NCBI GenBank assembly: GCA_913063005.1
Contig: CAJXZI010000011.1
Coordinates: 1-20,891, forward strand
Origin: an uncultured Halieaceae bacterium
GTDB lineage: Bacteria; Pseudomonadota; Gammaproteobacteria; Pseudomonadales; Halieaceae
Length of the DNA stretch: 20,891 nt
Direction: 5' to 3'
Below the pieces are notes generated by a model. That model searched no databases and had not been told where the DNA came from. It saw only the letters and a list, made by a program, of their open reading frames with translations. Positions 7,775-15,642 of this stretch are shown one piece after another; within the stretch, counting starts at the first letter, position 1, and every line of letters begins with the position of its first letter. The position numbers and the translations under genes were made by a program.

Positions 7775-9547
7775 TCAGAGTTTCGTTTTCTCCCGCTCAA
7801 TCCAACGCGTCATGCGCACTTCAAGTGCATCTAGCGGAATAGCACCCACTCCAAGCAGTTCGTCGTGGAATGCACGGATATCAAACCGGTCACCAAGCTC
7901 TTGTTCGGCTAGCGCACGGAGTTCGAGCATCTTTAGCTGGCCAATTTTGTAAGCGAGTGCTTGGCCGGGCCAGCCGATATAACGATCGATCTCGTTGATA
8001 ATGTCGGCCTCGGTCTTCGCCGCATTGTCTTTGAAGTAATCGATGGCCTCTTGCCTTGACCAACCGAAGTAGTGAATACCGGTGTCGACCACTAACCGAA
8101 CCGCGCGCCACATGTCGTAAATCAGCTGGCCGTAACGCGAGTAGGGATCTTTATAGAGTCCCATATCGTAGCCTAAGCGCTCAGAGTAAAGCCCCCAGCC
8201 TTCAATGAAGGCCGTGACGCTACTGTTGCGTCGGAACTCAGGAAGACCTTCGATTTCTTGTGCCAACGCGATTTGTAAATGGTGCCCTGGCACACTCTCG
8301 TGCACGGATAGCACTTCCATTTCATATTTGGGCCGCACTTCTGGCTTGTAAAGATTGACGTAGTACCACCCGGGGCGACTGCCATCTAAGGCAGGGCGCA
8401 TGTAAAAGGCGGTTGTCGTATCTGGCGCGAGCTCAGGTGCAATCGGGCGAACGCCATAGGGCATTCGTGGGAGCTTGCCGAACAACTTTACAAGCTGGGG
8501 GTCGAGGCGCTTGGAGACCGCTTGGTAGCCCTCTAGTAGCTCTTCTGCGGTGTCGTAGTAAAACTGCGGGTCGCTACGCAAAAAGTCGTTAAACGCGTTT
8601 AAGTCGCCCTCGAATCCGACTTCTTCGATGACTTCCATCATTTCACCACGAATCCGTGCAACCTCAGCCAGACCCACATTGTGGATTTCCTCAGGGGTCA
8701 TATCGGTGGTGGTGAAATGCCGCGCCAGCATCGCGTAGACCTCTTTACCACCCGGTAACGAGCCAATGCCTGGTTGCGCTCGAGTGCTGGGAAGGTAAGT
8801 TTCTTCGATGAACGCTTTGAACTGCGCATAGGCGGGTACCAACTTGTCACTAATGACAGCTGCGGCCTGCGTTTTAAGCTCACTTGCCCGCTCTGCAGAG
8901 ATTGCATCGGGCATTGTCTCGAACACGCCCCAGAATGGGCTGTCCTCTGGCTTATCTACGATGAGCGCATCAAGCTGATTGGGAATTCTCTCAATGATGA
9001 TTCGAGCTTGCGTACGTTGCCGGTCAGCCCCCTCTTGCAATAGCGCCTGATATTGCGCCAGTTGTTCAGGTAGCTTTTCCAAACGTGCCAGCCAGTCGAC
9101 GTAATCCGCCTCAGTGGCCATAGGAAGTCGCTCAACCATGGTGTACCGGTGTTGCGGACCGCTACGCATATTGAGTGCAATGAGGTGAAGGCCCTTCTCA
9201 TACGACTCGACGTCTTCTTCGAGTGCGGTTCTGAGCATTCGCTGATTGAGCTGCGCAGTCTCGCTTAACGAGGCCGGGTCGATGCGTGACAAATCGTCGA
9301 TGAAGGCTCGTGTCTCGATATTTCGCTGTTCAAGCGCGTCGGCGCTTAAATCGGTCCAGCTCTGATTGCCCGACATATCGCCGTATTCCCTACGATATTC
9401 CGGGTATTGCTCGAGAACCCAGTCCCAGTGATTACTGATGACGGCATCTAGACTTTCGTCAGAGGCAACGCTGCTTGCCGATGACATTACAGATGAAATA
9501 ACAAAAAAAGCCGGCAACAAAAGCCGGCTTAGGTTGAAATAGTTCAT
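7775..9547 (-). CDS. Exported DUF885 peptidase-like protein
   Basis: A 590-residue protein of the DUF885 family, predicted metallopeptidases related to the M32-type zinc enzymes. An N-terminal signal peptide (to about Ala28) sends it to the periplasm. The putative zinc site is HESVPGHH at residues 416-423, with a downstream glutamate in AFIEGWGLYSE (Glu449 and Glu456) as a likely further ligand; WPGQALAYKIG near the C-terminus is also conserved in the family. AGGGGA precedes the ATG at a normal distance. Only 32 nt separate it from the acyl-CoA dehydrogenase on the same strand. Codons about 6-17 encode a perfect terminator-like hairpin followed by seven Ts (see separate entry), which is odd for a translated start. 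Substrate unknown. Confidence 0.9.
   Translation of the reverse strand: MNYFNLSRLLLPAFFVISSVMSSASSVASDESLDAVISNHWDWVLEQYPEYRREYGDMSGNQSWTDLSADALEQRNIETRAFIDDLSRIDPASLSETAQLNQRMLRTALEEDVESYEKGLHLIALNMRSGPQHRYTMVERLPMATEADYVDWLARLEKLPEQLAQYQALLQEGADRQRTQARIIIERIPNQLDALIVDKPEDSPFWGVFETMPDAISAERASELKTQAAAVISDKLVPAYAQFKAFIEETYLPSTRAQPGIGSLPGGKEVYAMLARHFTTTDMTPEEIHNVGLAEVARIRGEMMEVIEEVGFEGDLNAFNDFLRSDPQFYYDTAEELLEGYQAVSKRLDPQLVKLFGKLPRMPYGVRPIAPELAPDTTTAFYMRPALDGSRPGWYYVNLYKPEVRPKYEMEVLSVHESVPGHHLQIALAQEIEGLPEFRRNSSVTAFIEGWGLYSERLGYDMGLYKDPYSRYGQLIYDMWRAVRLVVDTGIHYFGWSRQEAIDYFKDNAAKTEADIINEIDRYIGWPGQALAYKIGQLKMLELRALAEQELGDRFDIRAFHDELLGVGAIPLDALEVRMTRWIEREKTKL
9503..9530 (-). terminator. Intrinsic-terminator-like hairpin inside the start of the DUF885 gene
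   Basis: In transcript orientation the sequence reads AAGCCGGC, a 7-nt loop TTTTGTT, GCCGGCTT, merging into a run of seven T. The stem is 8 perfect base pairs with 6 G-C pairs. This is a canonical Rho-independent terminator, yet it starts 17 nt inside the DUF885 reading frame, in the signal-peptide codons. It also lies about 50-77 nt after the stop of the upstream acyl-CoA dehydrogenase, so it may terminate that transcript unless ribosomes on the DUF885 start prevent folding. Confidence 0.7.
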
Positions 9548-9579
9548 GACGGGTTCCCCTGTCTAAATTTTCAGTGTTC

Positions 9580-10731
9580 TTATTCTCGACCCAAAATAGA
9601 TCGCGCGACTAACTCGCGCATAATTTCCGACGTGCCGCCGTAGATGGTTTGAATACGAGCATCCACGTAGAAACGGGAGATCGGATATTCCGTCGTGTAG
9701 CCGTAGCCCCCGAAGAGCTGTAAGCACTGGTCGGCAACGTCACACTGCATCTCACAACTTGCGAGTTTGAGCATAGCGGCTTCGTCGGTCGTGAGTTCGT
9801 CTGTCGCGTATTTGTTGGCGCATTGCTCGTAAAACGCACGATTAACCGCCACCTGTGTTTTCACGTCCGCAAGCTTAAAACGCGTGTTTTGGAACTGTCC
9901 GACCTTCTGTCCGAAGGCCTCACGTTCTTTAACGTAATCAATGGTGATATCCAGAGCCCCTTCTGATGCAGCAACGGCCTGTGCAGCAATGCCCAAACGT
10001 TCGCGGGGAAGCTCATCCATCAAAATCGCGAAACCTTTGTTTTCCTCACCGAGCAGTGCATCGGCCGGTAGGCGGACATCGGTAAAGAATAAAAGCGCGG
10101 TATCCGAAGCATGCTGACCGATCTTGTCGATCTTCTTGGATTTTTCGAACCCGGGCGCATGCGCGTCGACCAAGAAAAGCGAGGTGCCCTTTGCGCCTTT
10201 ACCAGGATCGGTAATCGCTGCAACGATGACGAGGTCAGCGTGGATGCCGTTGGTGATAAAGATCTTAGAGCCGTTAAGCACCCACTCGTCACCATCGCGA
10301 ACTGCGTTGGTGCGAATTCCTTGCACGTTGGAGCCTGCACCAGGCTCCGTCATGGCAAGAGCGCCGACCACATCGCCCGTCACCATGCGTGGAAGCCAGT
10401 GCGCTTTTTGCGCCTCAGTACCGTGTCGACTGAGATAGGGCGCCACAATATTGGAGTGAATGCCGTAGCCAGACGCGAAGCCGCCAAAACCCATTCGTGA
10501 CAGCTCCTCGATCATAGCGAGTGTCACGTGAGGCGTTGTTCCTGCACCGCCATAGGCCTCATCGACATCGGGGCACAGAAGACCTGCAGCGCCGAGTGTG
10601 TTCCACAGCTCGCGTGGGACCATATGGTTGTGTTCCCACTCTTCATAAAAAGGGGTTATTTCTTTATCAAAAGCGCGGCGCGCCATGTCGCGAAAGAGTG
10701 TGAGTTCGTCTAAGTCAACTGCTTGATTCAC
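9580..10731 (-). CDS. Acyl-CoA dehydrogenase, LCAD-like
   Basis: A 383-residue FAD-dependent acyl-CoA dehydrogenase that would introduce the alpha-beta double bond in acyl-CoA thioesters and pass electrons to ETF. FAD/substrate motifs include ALAMTEPGAGSN near 124-135 and WVLNGSKIFITNG near 150-162. The C-terminal IYGGTSEIMREL matches the long-chain/isovaleryl type. The position occupied by the catalytic Glu of MCAD (YEGT) is Gly here, so the base is probably Glu244 in LPRERLG, equivalent to the helix-G glutamate of LCAD and IVD. The start is GTG, with GAGG 8 nt upstream. The chain length preferred is not determined. The downstream DUF885 gene is 32 nt away on the same strand. Confidence 0.95.
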   Translation of the reverse strand: MNQAVDLDELTLFRDMARRAFDKEITPFYEEWEHNHMVPRELWNTLGAAGLLCPDVDEAYGGAGTTPHVTLAMIEELSRMGFGGFASGYGIHSNIVAPYLSRHGTEAQKAHWLPRMVTGDVVGALAMTEPGAGSNVQGIRTNAVRDGDEWVLNGSKIFITNGIHADLVIVAAITDPGKGAKGTSLFLVDAHAPGFEKSKKIDKIGQHASDTALLFFTDVRLPADALLGEENKGFAILMDELPRERLGIAAQAVAASEGALDITIDYVKEREAFGQKVGQFQNTRFKLADVKTQVAVNRAFYEQCANKYATDELTTDEAAMLKLASCEMQCDVADQCLQLFGGYGYTTEYPISRFYVDARIQTIYGGTSEIMRELVARSILGRE

Positions 10732-10873
10732 GTTTGAAGCCTCAGTATGTTGTTGTGTCGCTAGTATGAATCAAAGCGGCAGCCTGCAACAACTCGGCAC
10801 GCGCTGGGCGAACGTCGTATACCGGGCATGGGATGGCGGTTGGCGAGCAGGGGTTGTCGGTGTAAGAGGTCAG

Positions 10874-10976
10874 GCAGGGCGATTGAAAAGCCCAGCAAAG
10901 CGACTAAAAAAATAAGCAAAGCGATTAAAAAAACAGGCAAGACGATAAAAATACAAGCAGGGCGATAAATAGCCCC
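10874..10976. repeat. Five degenerate 20-21-bp tandem repeats upstream of the PhyH-like gene
   Basis: Units begin at 10874, 10895, 10916, 10937 and 10957 and follow the pattern GCARRGCGAYTAAAAAAAYA; the second and third are nearly identical. The first and last units instead carry GGGCGAT plus an AGCCC end, so each can fold on itself. The unit is close to two helical turns, with A-tracts in phase. It fills the middle of the 284-nt divergent gap between the acyl-CoA dehydrogenase and PhyH-like genes. On the minus strand the array reads as hydrophobic heptads such as PVFLIAL and LIFLVAL, but the 20-nt units break the frame periodicity and there is no credible start. Confidence 0.8.
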
Positions 10977-11015
10977 TAAGAAAGCCACTTTGAGCATGGA
11001 TACCGTTAGACCAAT

Positions 11016-11930
11016 ATGACCGACAGCCAGGCCGCCACACTCGTAGACACCCGCGAAGTCGCATCTATTGCGACGCCCTCCGAGGCGCACATGAGCGCTG
11101 TCTCCCCCTGGCTGACGGCTGAGGACTTCTCAACTGCGTTAAGCAATGTGTACGACCGCGGCTTTGTCGTGATAAAGAACGTGATGTCGGCTGATGCTCT
11201 CGACGCTTATCGCGAGATCCTAAATGCGCACATGGCGCACTCTCCGACAGGCCGGAATGTTTTTGAAGGCACGAAGAGCCATCGTCTCTACGCGCTGTTA
11301 GCAAAATCGCCTTTGTTTGCGAACATGATTCAGCATCCACTCGCCATGGCCTTTGCTGAGCACTTCCTGGGCCCCACGTGTTTGCTGTCAGCTTGTTTAT
11401 CAATCAACCTACATCCGGGTGAGAGCGTTCAGCCCTGGCACACCGATGATGGGCATATCTCGGTGCCTCAACCGCACGACGTATTTGGTATTTCTGTGTT
11501 TTGGGCGATCGACGACACCACCGAAGAGAATGGCGCGACGGAAATCCTCCCGTTTAGTCACCGATGGAACAGCCACGAGATTGAGGGCAGGTTGGACAAC
11601 GCGCACTTCGCGCAGCGAGAGGATTTGAAGGGCTCGGTGGAGGAAAACGCCTCGGCTATAAAAGTGAGTATGCCAGCTGGATCCGTCATGATTATGCGAA
11701 GTGATGTCTGGCATCGCGGTGGGTCAAACCGCACCAATCAAGACCGGATGATTGTGACCCCGCAATATTGCGCTGGGTGGGCAAGACCACTTGAGAGTAT
11801 GTTACTCGCCGTGCCCCCGGAAAAAGCCGCGGCCCTGCCGCAGAGGACACAGGAGCTCTTGGGCTATTCAATCCATACACCATTTATGGGTTACGTCGAT
11901 GGGATGCATCCTAGTCGGGTTCTACAGTAA
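11016..11930 (+). CDS. PhyH-type Fe(II)/2-oxoglutarate dioxygenase
   Basis: A 304-residue phytanoyl-CoA-dioxygenase-family oxygenase. The iron triad is His142 and Asp144 in WHTDDGH plus His233 in DVWHRGGSNRT, with Arg244 eleven residues later as the likely 2-oxoglutarate anchor. The family hydroxylates varied small molecules; the substrate is not evident. Start choice is open. ATG at 11016 has no clear ribosome binding site, whereas the in-frame ATG at 11091 (MSAVSPW) has GAGG at 11082-11085, giving 279 residues and a more typical N-terminus for the family. A weak TTGAGC at 10990 with CAATAT at 11012 would start transcription near 11025, which also favours the shorter form. An aldehyde dehydrogenase follows 53 nt downstream, suggesting oxidation of the product or a shared pathway. 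Confidence 0.9.
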   Translation: MTDSQAATLVDTREVASIATPSEAHMSAVSPWLTAEDFSTALSNVYDRGFVVIKNVMSADALDAYREILNAHMAHSPTGRNVFEGTKSHRLYALLAKSPLFANMIQHPLAMAFAEHFLGPTCLLSACLSINLHPGESVQPWHTDDGHISVPQPHDVFGISVFWAIDDTTEENGATEILPFSHRWNSHEIEGRLDNAHFAQREDLKGSVEENASAIKVSMPAGSVMIMRSDVWHRGGSNRTNQDRMIVTPQYCAGWARPLESMLLAVPPEKAAALPQRTQELLGYSIHTPFMGYVDGMHPSRVLQ

Positions 11931-11983
11931 AGTTAGTTACATTACCAATAACGTTAAAAACGTCGTCAGACTGGAGAAAAACA

Positions 11984-13414
11984 ATGCGTGATTACACGAA
12001 GTTCTACATCAACGGCTCGTGGGTTGAGCCTTCTGAAACCAACACCCTTGCCGTCGAAAACCCAGCCACATTAGAGCAGTGCGCAACGATTGCGATCGGC
12101 AACGACGCTGACGTGGACAGCGCGGTTGCGGCAGCGAAAGCAGCCTTTGAAACGTTTAGTCAGACGTCCGTTGAGGAGCGCGCGGCGCTGCTCGATAAGA
12201 TCGCTGAGATTTATACCGCTCGTATTGGTGAGATTGCGGAGGCCATTCGCGAAGAAATGGGCGCGCCCATTTCACTGGCGTCGACCGCGCAAGCCTACGC
12301 GGGTCTTGCGCACATTACTGAAGCGGCGAAAGTGCTTCGTAATTTCTCATTCTCAGAAGATTTGGGCGCACACCGTGTTGTCAAAGAGCCTATCGGCGTC
12401 TGCGGCTTGATCACCCCTTGGAACTGGCCAATGAACCAGGTGACCTGCAAAGTGGCACCAGCCCTTGCTGTTGGTTGCACAATGGTTCTAAAGCCCAGTG
12501 AAGTGGCGCCACTTTCGTCTTATATCTTCACAGAAATCATGCACGAAGCGGGCGTTCCAGCGGGCGTTTACAACATGGTCAATGGCGATGGACCGGGCGT
12601 GGGCACAGCGCTCTCTAAGCACCCCGATGTCGACATGATGTCGTTCACGGGCTCAACACGCGCCGGCTCTCTCGTGGCTCAAAATGCGGCACCAACGGTG
12701 AAGCGCGTGACGCAAGAACTGGGCGGCAAGTCGCCAAACATTATTCTGGACGATGCTGACTTGGAAAAAGCGGTGACGGGCGGTGTTCTCCACATGTACA
12801 ACAATACTGGGCAGTCGTGTAACGCGCCTTCACGTATGTTGGTTCCACGTAATCGCTTGGCAGAGGCAGAGCAAATTGCTGCGGCAGTCTCAGAGTCGGT
12901 TGTTGTTGGCGACACTGCTGATAAAGACACCACCATGGGTCCCGTCGTGTCGAAAGTTCAGTGGGACAAAATTCAAGGGCTTATTCAGAAGGGTATCGAC
13001 GAGGGTGCCAAGCTGGTTTGTGGCGGTACCGGTCTTCCTGACGGTATCGACGCCGGCCACTACGTCCGGCCGACAGTATTCTCTGAAGCCAACAATGAGA
13101 TGACGATTGCCAGAGAGGAAATCTTTGGCCCTGTTCTCACGATGATTCCCTACGACAGTGAGGAAGAGGCGATCCGAATTGCTAACGACACGCCTTACGG
13201 TCTCGCCGGTTATGTCCAGAGCGGTGACATGGAGCACGCGCGCGCGGTAGCTTCGAAAATCCGTGCGGGTAACATCCATATCAACGGTGCAAGCGGTGGT
13301 CCCGACATCCCATTCGGTGGCTACAAGCAGTCAGGTAATGGTCGAGAGTGGGGCGCACATGGCTTCACGGACTACCTTGAAATCAAGGCAATCGAGGGCT
13401 ACACGGCCGCTTAA
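11984..13414 (+). CDS. NAD(P)-dependent aldehyde dehydrogenase
   Basis: A 476-residue member of the aldehyde dehydrogenase superfamily that oxidises an aldehyde to the acid. Catalytic residues are all present: Asn147 in PWNWPMNQ, Glu245 in QELGGKSPN and nucleophile Cys279 in TGQSCNAPSR. The cofactor motif FTGSTRAG is near residue 221 and Lys170 lies in LKPSE. EEIFGPVL and PFGGYKQSGNGRE are in the C-terminal part. The start follows GGAG at 11973-11976. It lies between the PhyH-type dioxygenase and glycerol kinase genes on the same strand, with gaps of 53 and 39 nt, consistent with an operon. The superfamily is too broad to name the substrate; relatives act on semialdehydes, betaine aldehyde or aliphatic aldehydes. 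Confidence 0.95.
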   Translation: MRDYTKFYINGSWVEPSETNTLAVENPATLEQCATIAIGNDADVDSAVAAAKAAFETFSQTSVEERAALLDKIAEIYTARIGEIAEAIREEMGAPISLASTAQAYAGLAHITEAAKVLRNFSFSEDLGAHRVVKEPIGVCGLITPWNWPMNQVTCKVAPALAVGCTMVLKPSEVAPLSSYIFTEIMHEAGVPAGVYNMVNGDGPGVGTALSKHPDVDMMSFTGSTRAGSLVAQNAAPTVKRVTQELGGKSPNIILDDADLEKAVTGGVLHMYNNTGQSCNAPSRMLVPRNRLAEAEQIAAAVSESVVVGDTADKDTTMGPVVSKVQWDKIQGLIQKGIDEGAKLVCGGTGLPDGIDAGHYVRPTVFSEANNEMTIAREEIFGPVLTMIPYDSEEEAIRIANDTPYGLAGYVQSGDMEHARAVASKIRAGNIHINGASGGPDIPFGGYKQSGNGREWGAHGFTDYLEIKAIEGYTAA

Positions 13415-13434
13415 ATCCGGCAGCGGCTATTTTT
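13406..13434 (+). terminator. Weak hairpin plus T-rich tract after the aldehyde dehydrogenase gene
   Basis: GCCGC at 13406-13410 can pair with GCGGC at 13423-13427 around a 12-nt loop, followed by TATTTTTAT. The stem overlaps the stop codon region. The short stem and long loop make this at best a partial terminator that would lower glycerol kinase readthrough. Confidence 0.3.
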
Positions 13435-13453
13435 ATAAAACGGGGGGCGTGGT

Positions 13454-14944
13454 GTGTCTGACTTAGTACTTGCAATAGATCAGGGCACCACGGGCTCTAC
13501 CATTGCGCTCATGGATGCCGAGGGTCGCTTGTTGACCTCGGTAAACCATGAGTTTCCCCAAATCTTTCCAAAGCCCGGTTGGGTTGAGCACGACCCCGAG
13601 TCTATCTGGGAGTCAGTCGAAAAGGGCTTGGCAGAGATATTGGCCGACGGAACGTATGCTGTGGCAGATGTCTCGACGATTGGTATCACCAATCAACGCG
13701 AAACAGCAGTCTTGTGGGATGCTGAAACGGGTAAAGCGGTTCATAACGCCATTGTCTGGCAATGTCGACGGACGACTGATGTTTGTGAACAGCTAAAGGC
13801 CGAGGGACATGAAGCGCTCATCAAGGCTCGTAGCGGGTTGGTTTTAGACCCTTACTTCTCTGCAACAAAATTTAAGTGGCTTTTAGACAACGCAGCAGGC
13901 GCTAAAACGCTGCTTGATCAAGGTCGGCTGCGCGCGGGCACGATCGACAGTTACTTGATCTGGCGTTTAAGTGCCGGCCAGGCGCATAAAACAGACGTGT
14001 CAAACGCATCACGAACGTCTTTGATGGCACTCGATAGCCTCAGCTGGGATGACGAATTGTTGTCGATTTTTGGCGTGCCTAAGGCGATCCTGCCTGAGAT
14101 ATGTCCGTCCAGCGGCCGATTCGCGGTTACCCGTGGCGTCGCGGGCCTGCCCGACGGTATTCCAATCTCGGGTGTTGCGGGCGATCAACAGTCTGCATTA
14201 TTTGGTCAGGCCTGTTTCAGCGTTGGCGACGCGAAGTGCACCTTCGGAACGGGCTCTTTTATTTTGATGAATGCCGGTGATGTGCCGGTTGCGTCTGATA
14301 GCGGCTTGTTGAGTACCGTTGCATGGCAGCTCGAGGGCCAGTCTGCGGTTTACGCACTCGAGGGCGGGGCTTTTGTTTGTGGTGCCGCAGTACAGTGGCT
14401 ACGAGATCAGCTAGGTATTATCGAGAGCGCGGCTGACGTTGAGGCACTCGCGCAAACCGTAGAGGATGCTGGTGGCGTTGAATTCGTTCCGGCACTTGCT
14501 GGGCTGGGAGCGCCGTACTGGGCGCCTGAAGCGCGCGGCACGCTGACCGGTTTAACGCGCGGGTCGGGCCGCGGCGAGATTGCTCGTGCAACGCTTGATG
14601 CCATGGCGCTGCAGAATGCAGACATCCTCAACGCGATGGAAAAAGATATTGGCAGCAGCATGCAGTCGCTAAAGGTCGACGGCGGCGCCTCGGCCAATAA
14701 TTTTCTGATGCAGTTGCAGGCGGATTATCTCGCCCGACCCATCACACGACCGGAGGTTATCGAGACCACGGTGGCGGGTGCTTGCTTCTTGGCCGGTCTG
14801 GGTGAGGGCGTCTGGAGTTCACCGGATGAGGTGACAAACGTGTGGCGTTCGGATAGATCGTTTGAAGTTGCTATGGATGACGCTGCTCGCGCTGCGCGAT
14901 TCGAATCCTGGCAATCAGCGGTTGCCAAGACTCTGCTGAGCTAG
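13454..14944 (+). CDS. glpK: Glycerol kinase
   Basis: A 496-residue FGGY-family kinase, clearly glycerol kinase: ATP + glycerol to glycerol 3-phosphate in the cytosol. Seen are LAIDQGTTGST at the N-terminus, ITNQRETAVLWD with glycerol-binding Arg82-Glu83, WQCRRT near 102, SNASRTSLM near 183 and GVAGDQQSALFGQ with the catalytic base Asp244. In Escherichia coli the fructose-1,6-bisphosphate site needs Arg236 in GGTRIPISG. Here the aligned stretch is LPDGIPISG, so that arginine is missing and this allosteric control is probably absent. The start is GTG with a G-rich ribosome binding site (GGGGGG, 13442-13447). No glpD, glpF or glpR gene is nearby, which is unusual for glpK; the neighbours are a dioxygenase and an aldehyde dehydrogenase. 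Confidence 0.96.
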   Translation: MSDLVLAIDQGTTGSTIALMDAEGRLLTSVNHEFPQIFPKPGWVEHDPESIWESVEKGLAEILADGTYAVADVSTIGITNQRETAVLWDAETGKAVHNAIVWQCRRTTDVCEQLKAEGHEALIKARSGLVLDPYFSATKFKWLLDNAAGAKTLLDQGRLRAGTIDSYLIWRLSAGQAHKTDVSNASRTSLMALDSLSWDDELLSIFGVPKAILPEICPSSGRFAVTRGVAGLPDGIPISGVAGDQQSALFGQACFSVGDAKCTFGTGSFILMNAGDVPVASDSGLLSTVAWQLEGQSAVYALEGGAFVCGAAVQWLRDQLGIIESAADVEALAQTVEDAGGVEFVPALAGLGAPYWAPEARGTLTGLTRGSGRGEIARATLDAMALQNADILNAMEKDIGSSMQSLKVDGGASANNFLMQLQADYLARPITRPEVIETTVAGACFLAGLGEGVWSSPDEVTNVWRSDRSFEVAMDDAARAARFESWQSAVAKTLLS

Positions 14945-14947
14945 CAC

Positions 14948-15097
14948 GTGCAATCCCCACAAACTTCAATGACTTGCTTGCGAGGTCGCCACAAATGGCG
15001 AGAGGTGAAACCTGACGGCATGGCGCTTGTGCGGGGTGAAGTGGTGATGCGCCAGCGCTGTGAGCGCTGCGGCAAGGAGAGGAATAGGGCACGCTGA
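14948..15097 (+). CDS. Small zinc-ribbon-like protein downstream of glpK
   Basis: A 49-codon frame beginning GTG 3 nt after the glpK stop, with GAG 7 nt upstream; an in-frame ATG at 14969 would give 42 residues. The product carries SMTCLRGRHKWREV near the start and RQRCERCGKERNRAR at the end, so two Cys/His pairs (Cys10 and His15; Cys38 and Cys41 in the 49-residue form) could bind one zinc ion. The overall design resembles small one-zinc proteins such as the DUF1660 type. The protein is strongly basic, with over a dozen Arg/Lys. Tight spacing to glpK suggests translational coupling. The metal-ligand spacing and basic composition argue against chance, but the short length keeps confidence moderate. 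Function unknown. Confidence 0.5.
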   Translation: MQSPQTSMTCLRGRHKWREVKPDGMALVRGEVVMRQRCERCGKERNRAR

Positions 15098-15296
15098 CCT
15101 TAAGCGACATGTTGCTGTCGCTGCTCTGCTGTGGGGCTGCCGCATTCTTAGTGACTTCCCTGAGGTTCTCATTAGCGCCGTAGTTCAATGCCTCCGGTTC
15201 AGTCGTACTTCGTTAGTTGCCTTCAACGCCTTCCAACCGGCCTTTTCCCTTTGGATTTCCCTGCAGGGAGACCGGGTTCTTCGGTTTTATTCTGCT

Positions 15297-15356
15297 CTCT
15301 TGCAGTTTGGTAGGGCCTCTTCCAGTCTGGTGCGGTCTCTTGCGATGGCTGCCGAT
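15297..15356. repeat. Weak 20-bp tandem repeat, pyrimidine-rich
   Basis: Three consecutive 20-bp stretches begin CTCTT at 15297, 15317 and 15337. The first two match at 15 of 20 positions (CTCTTGCAGTTTGGTAGGGC and its neighbour). The third matches at only about half. It resembles the other degenerate arrays in this window but is less certain. Confidence 0.4.
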
Positions 15357-15545
15357 CTGTTTCCCTCGTTTTTTGCCGTTTCGGTCTCTACTTCTCGCTT
15401 TGTTTGCGGTTGTTCATGCCTTGGGTCAGTTGGTCGTACACGGCTTTGAAATGCGCTCATCCGTCATACATCGTCTCGTTCTTACGCGACTGTTCAAAGG
15501 GCACTACGCGTGCTAAAAACCCTATCGTTCCGCCCCGCTTGGCTA

Positions 15546-15592
15546 GGGTGCTTAGGGTCCGTGCTGGCGACGGCGTCGCGACAAAAGCACCC
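15546..15592 (+). other. Foldable element with nested stems
   Basis: GGGTGCTT at 15546-15553 pairs perfectly with AAGCACCC at 15585-15592. Inside, GCGAC (15567-15571) pairs with GTCGC (15575-15579) over a GGC loop. The two nested stems could form a small structured RNA or a cruciform-type protein site. There is no T tract after it, so a terminator is less likely. It overlaps the -35 box of a candidate promoter. Confidence 0.35.
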
Positions 15593-15606
15593 CCTCTGTG
15601 TACTAT
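15578..15606 (+). promoter_or_regulatory. Candidate sigma-70-type promoter for the second aminotransferase
   Basis: GCGACA at 15578-15583 and TACTAT at 15601-15606 are separated by 17 bp; each matches the consensus hexamer at 4 of 6 positions. Transcription would begin near 15613 and leave a leader of about 90 nt containing the overlapping palindromes. Matches of this quality occur by chance, so this is only a candidate. Confidence 0.3.
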
Positions 15607-15642
15607 TTTCATATCGGTCAGATGCGTCAAAATGACTCCTGT

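Noticed and set aside
9580..10731. Inactive acyl-CoA dehydrogenase because the YEGT glutamate is Gly
   Set aside because: LCAD- and IVD-type enzymes use a helix-G glutamate instead, and Glu244 occupies that place here.
10761..11090. 109-codon minus-strand frame with hydrophobic heptads
   Set aside because: It begins inside the PhyH-like gene, has no ribosome binding site at any internal ATG, and its repeats follow from the DNA array, including units that break the frame.
15217..15516. 99-codon hydrophobic frame before the second aminotransferase
   Set aside because: No ribosome binding site, and Phe/Leu/Pro/Cys-rich composition arising from pyrimidine-rich DNA.
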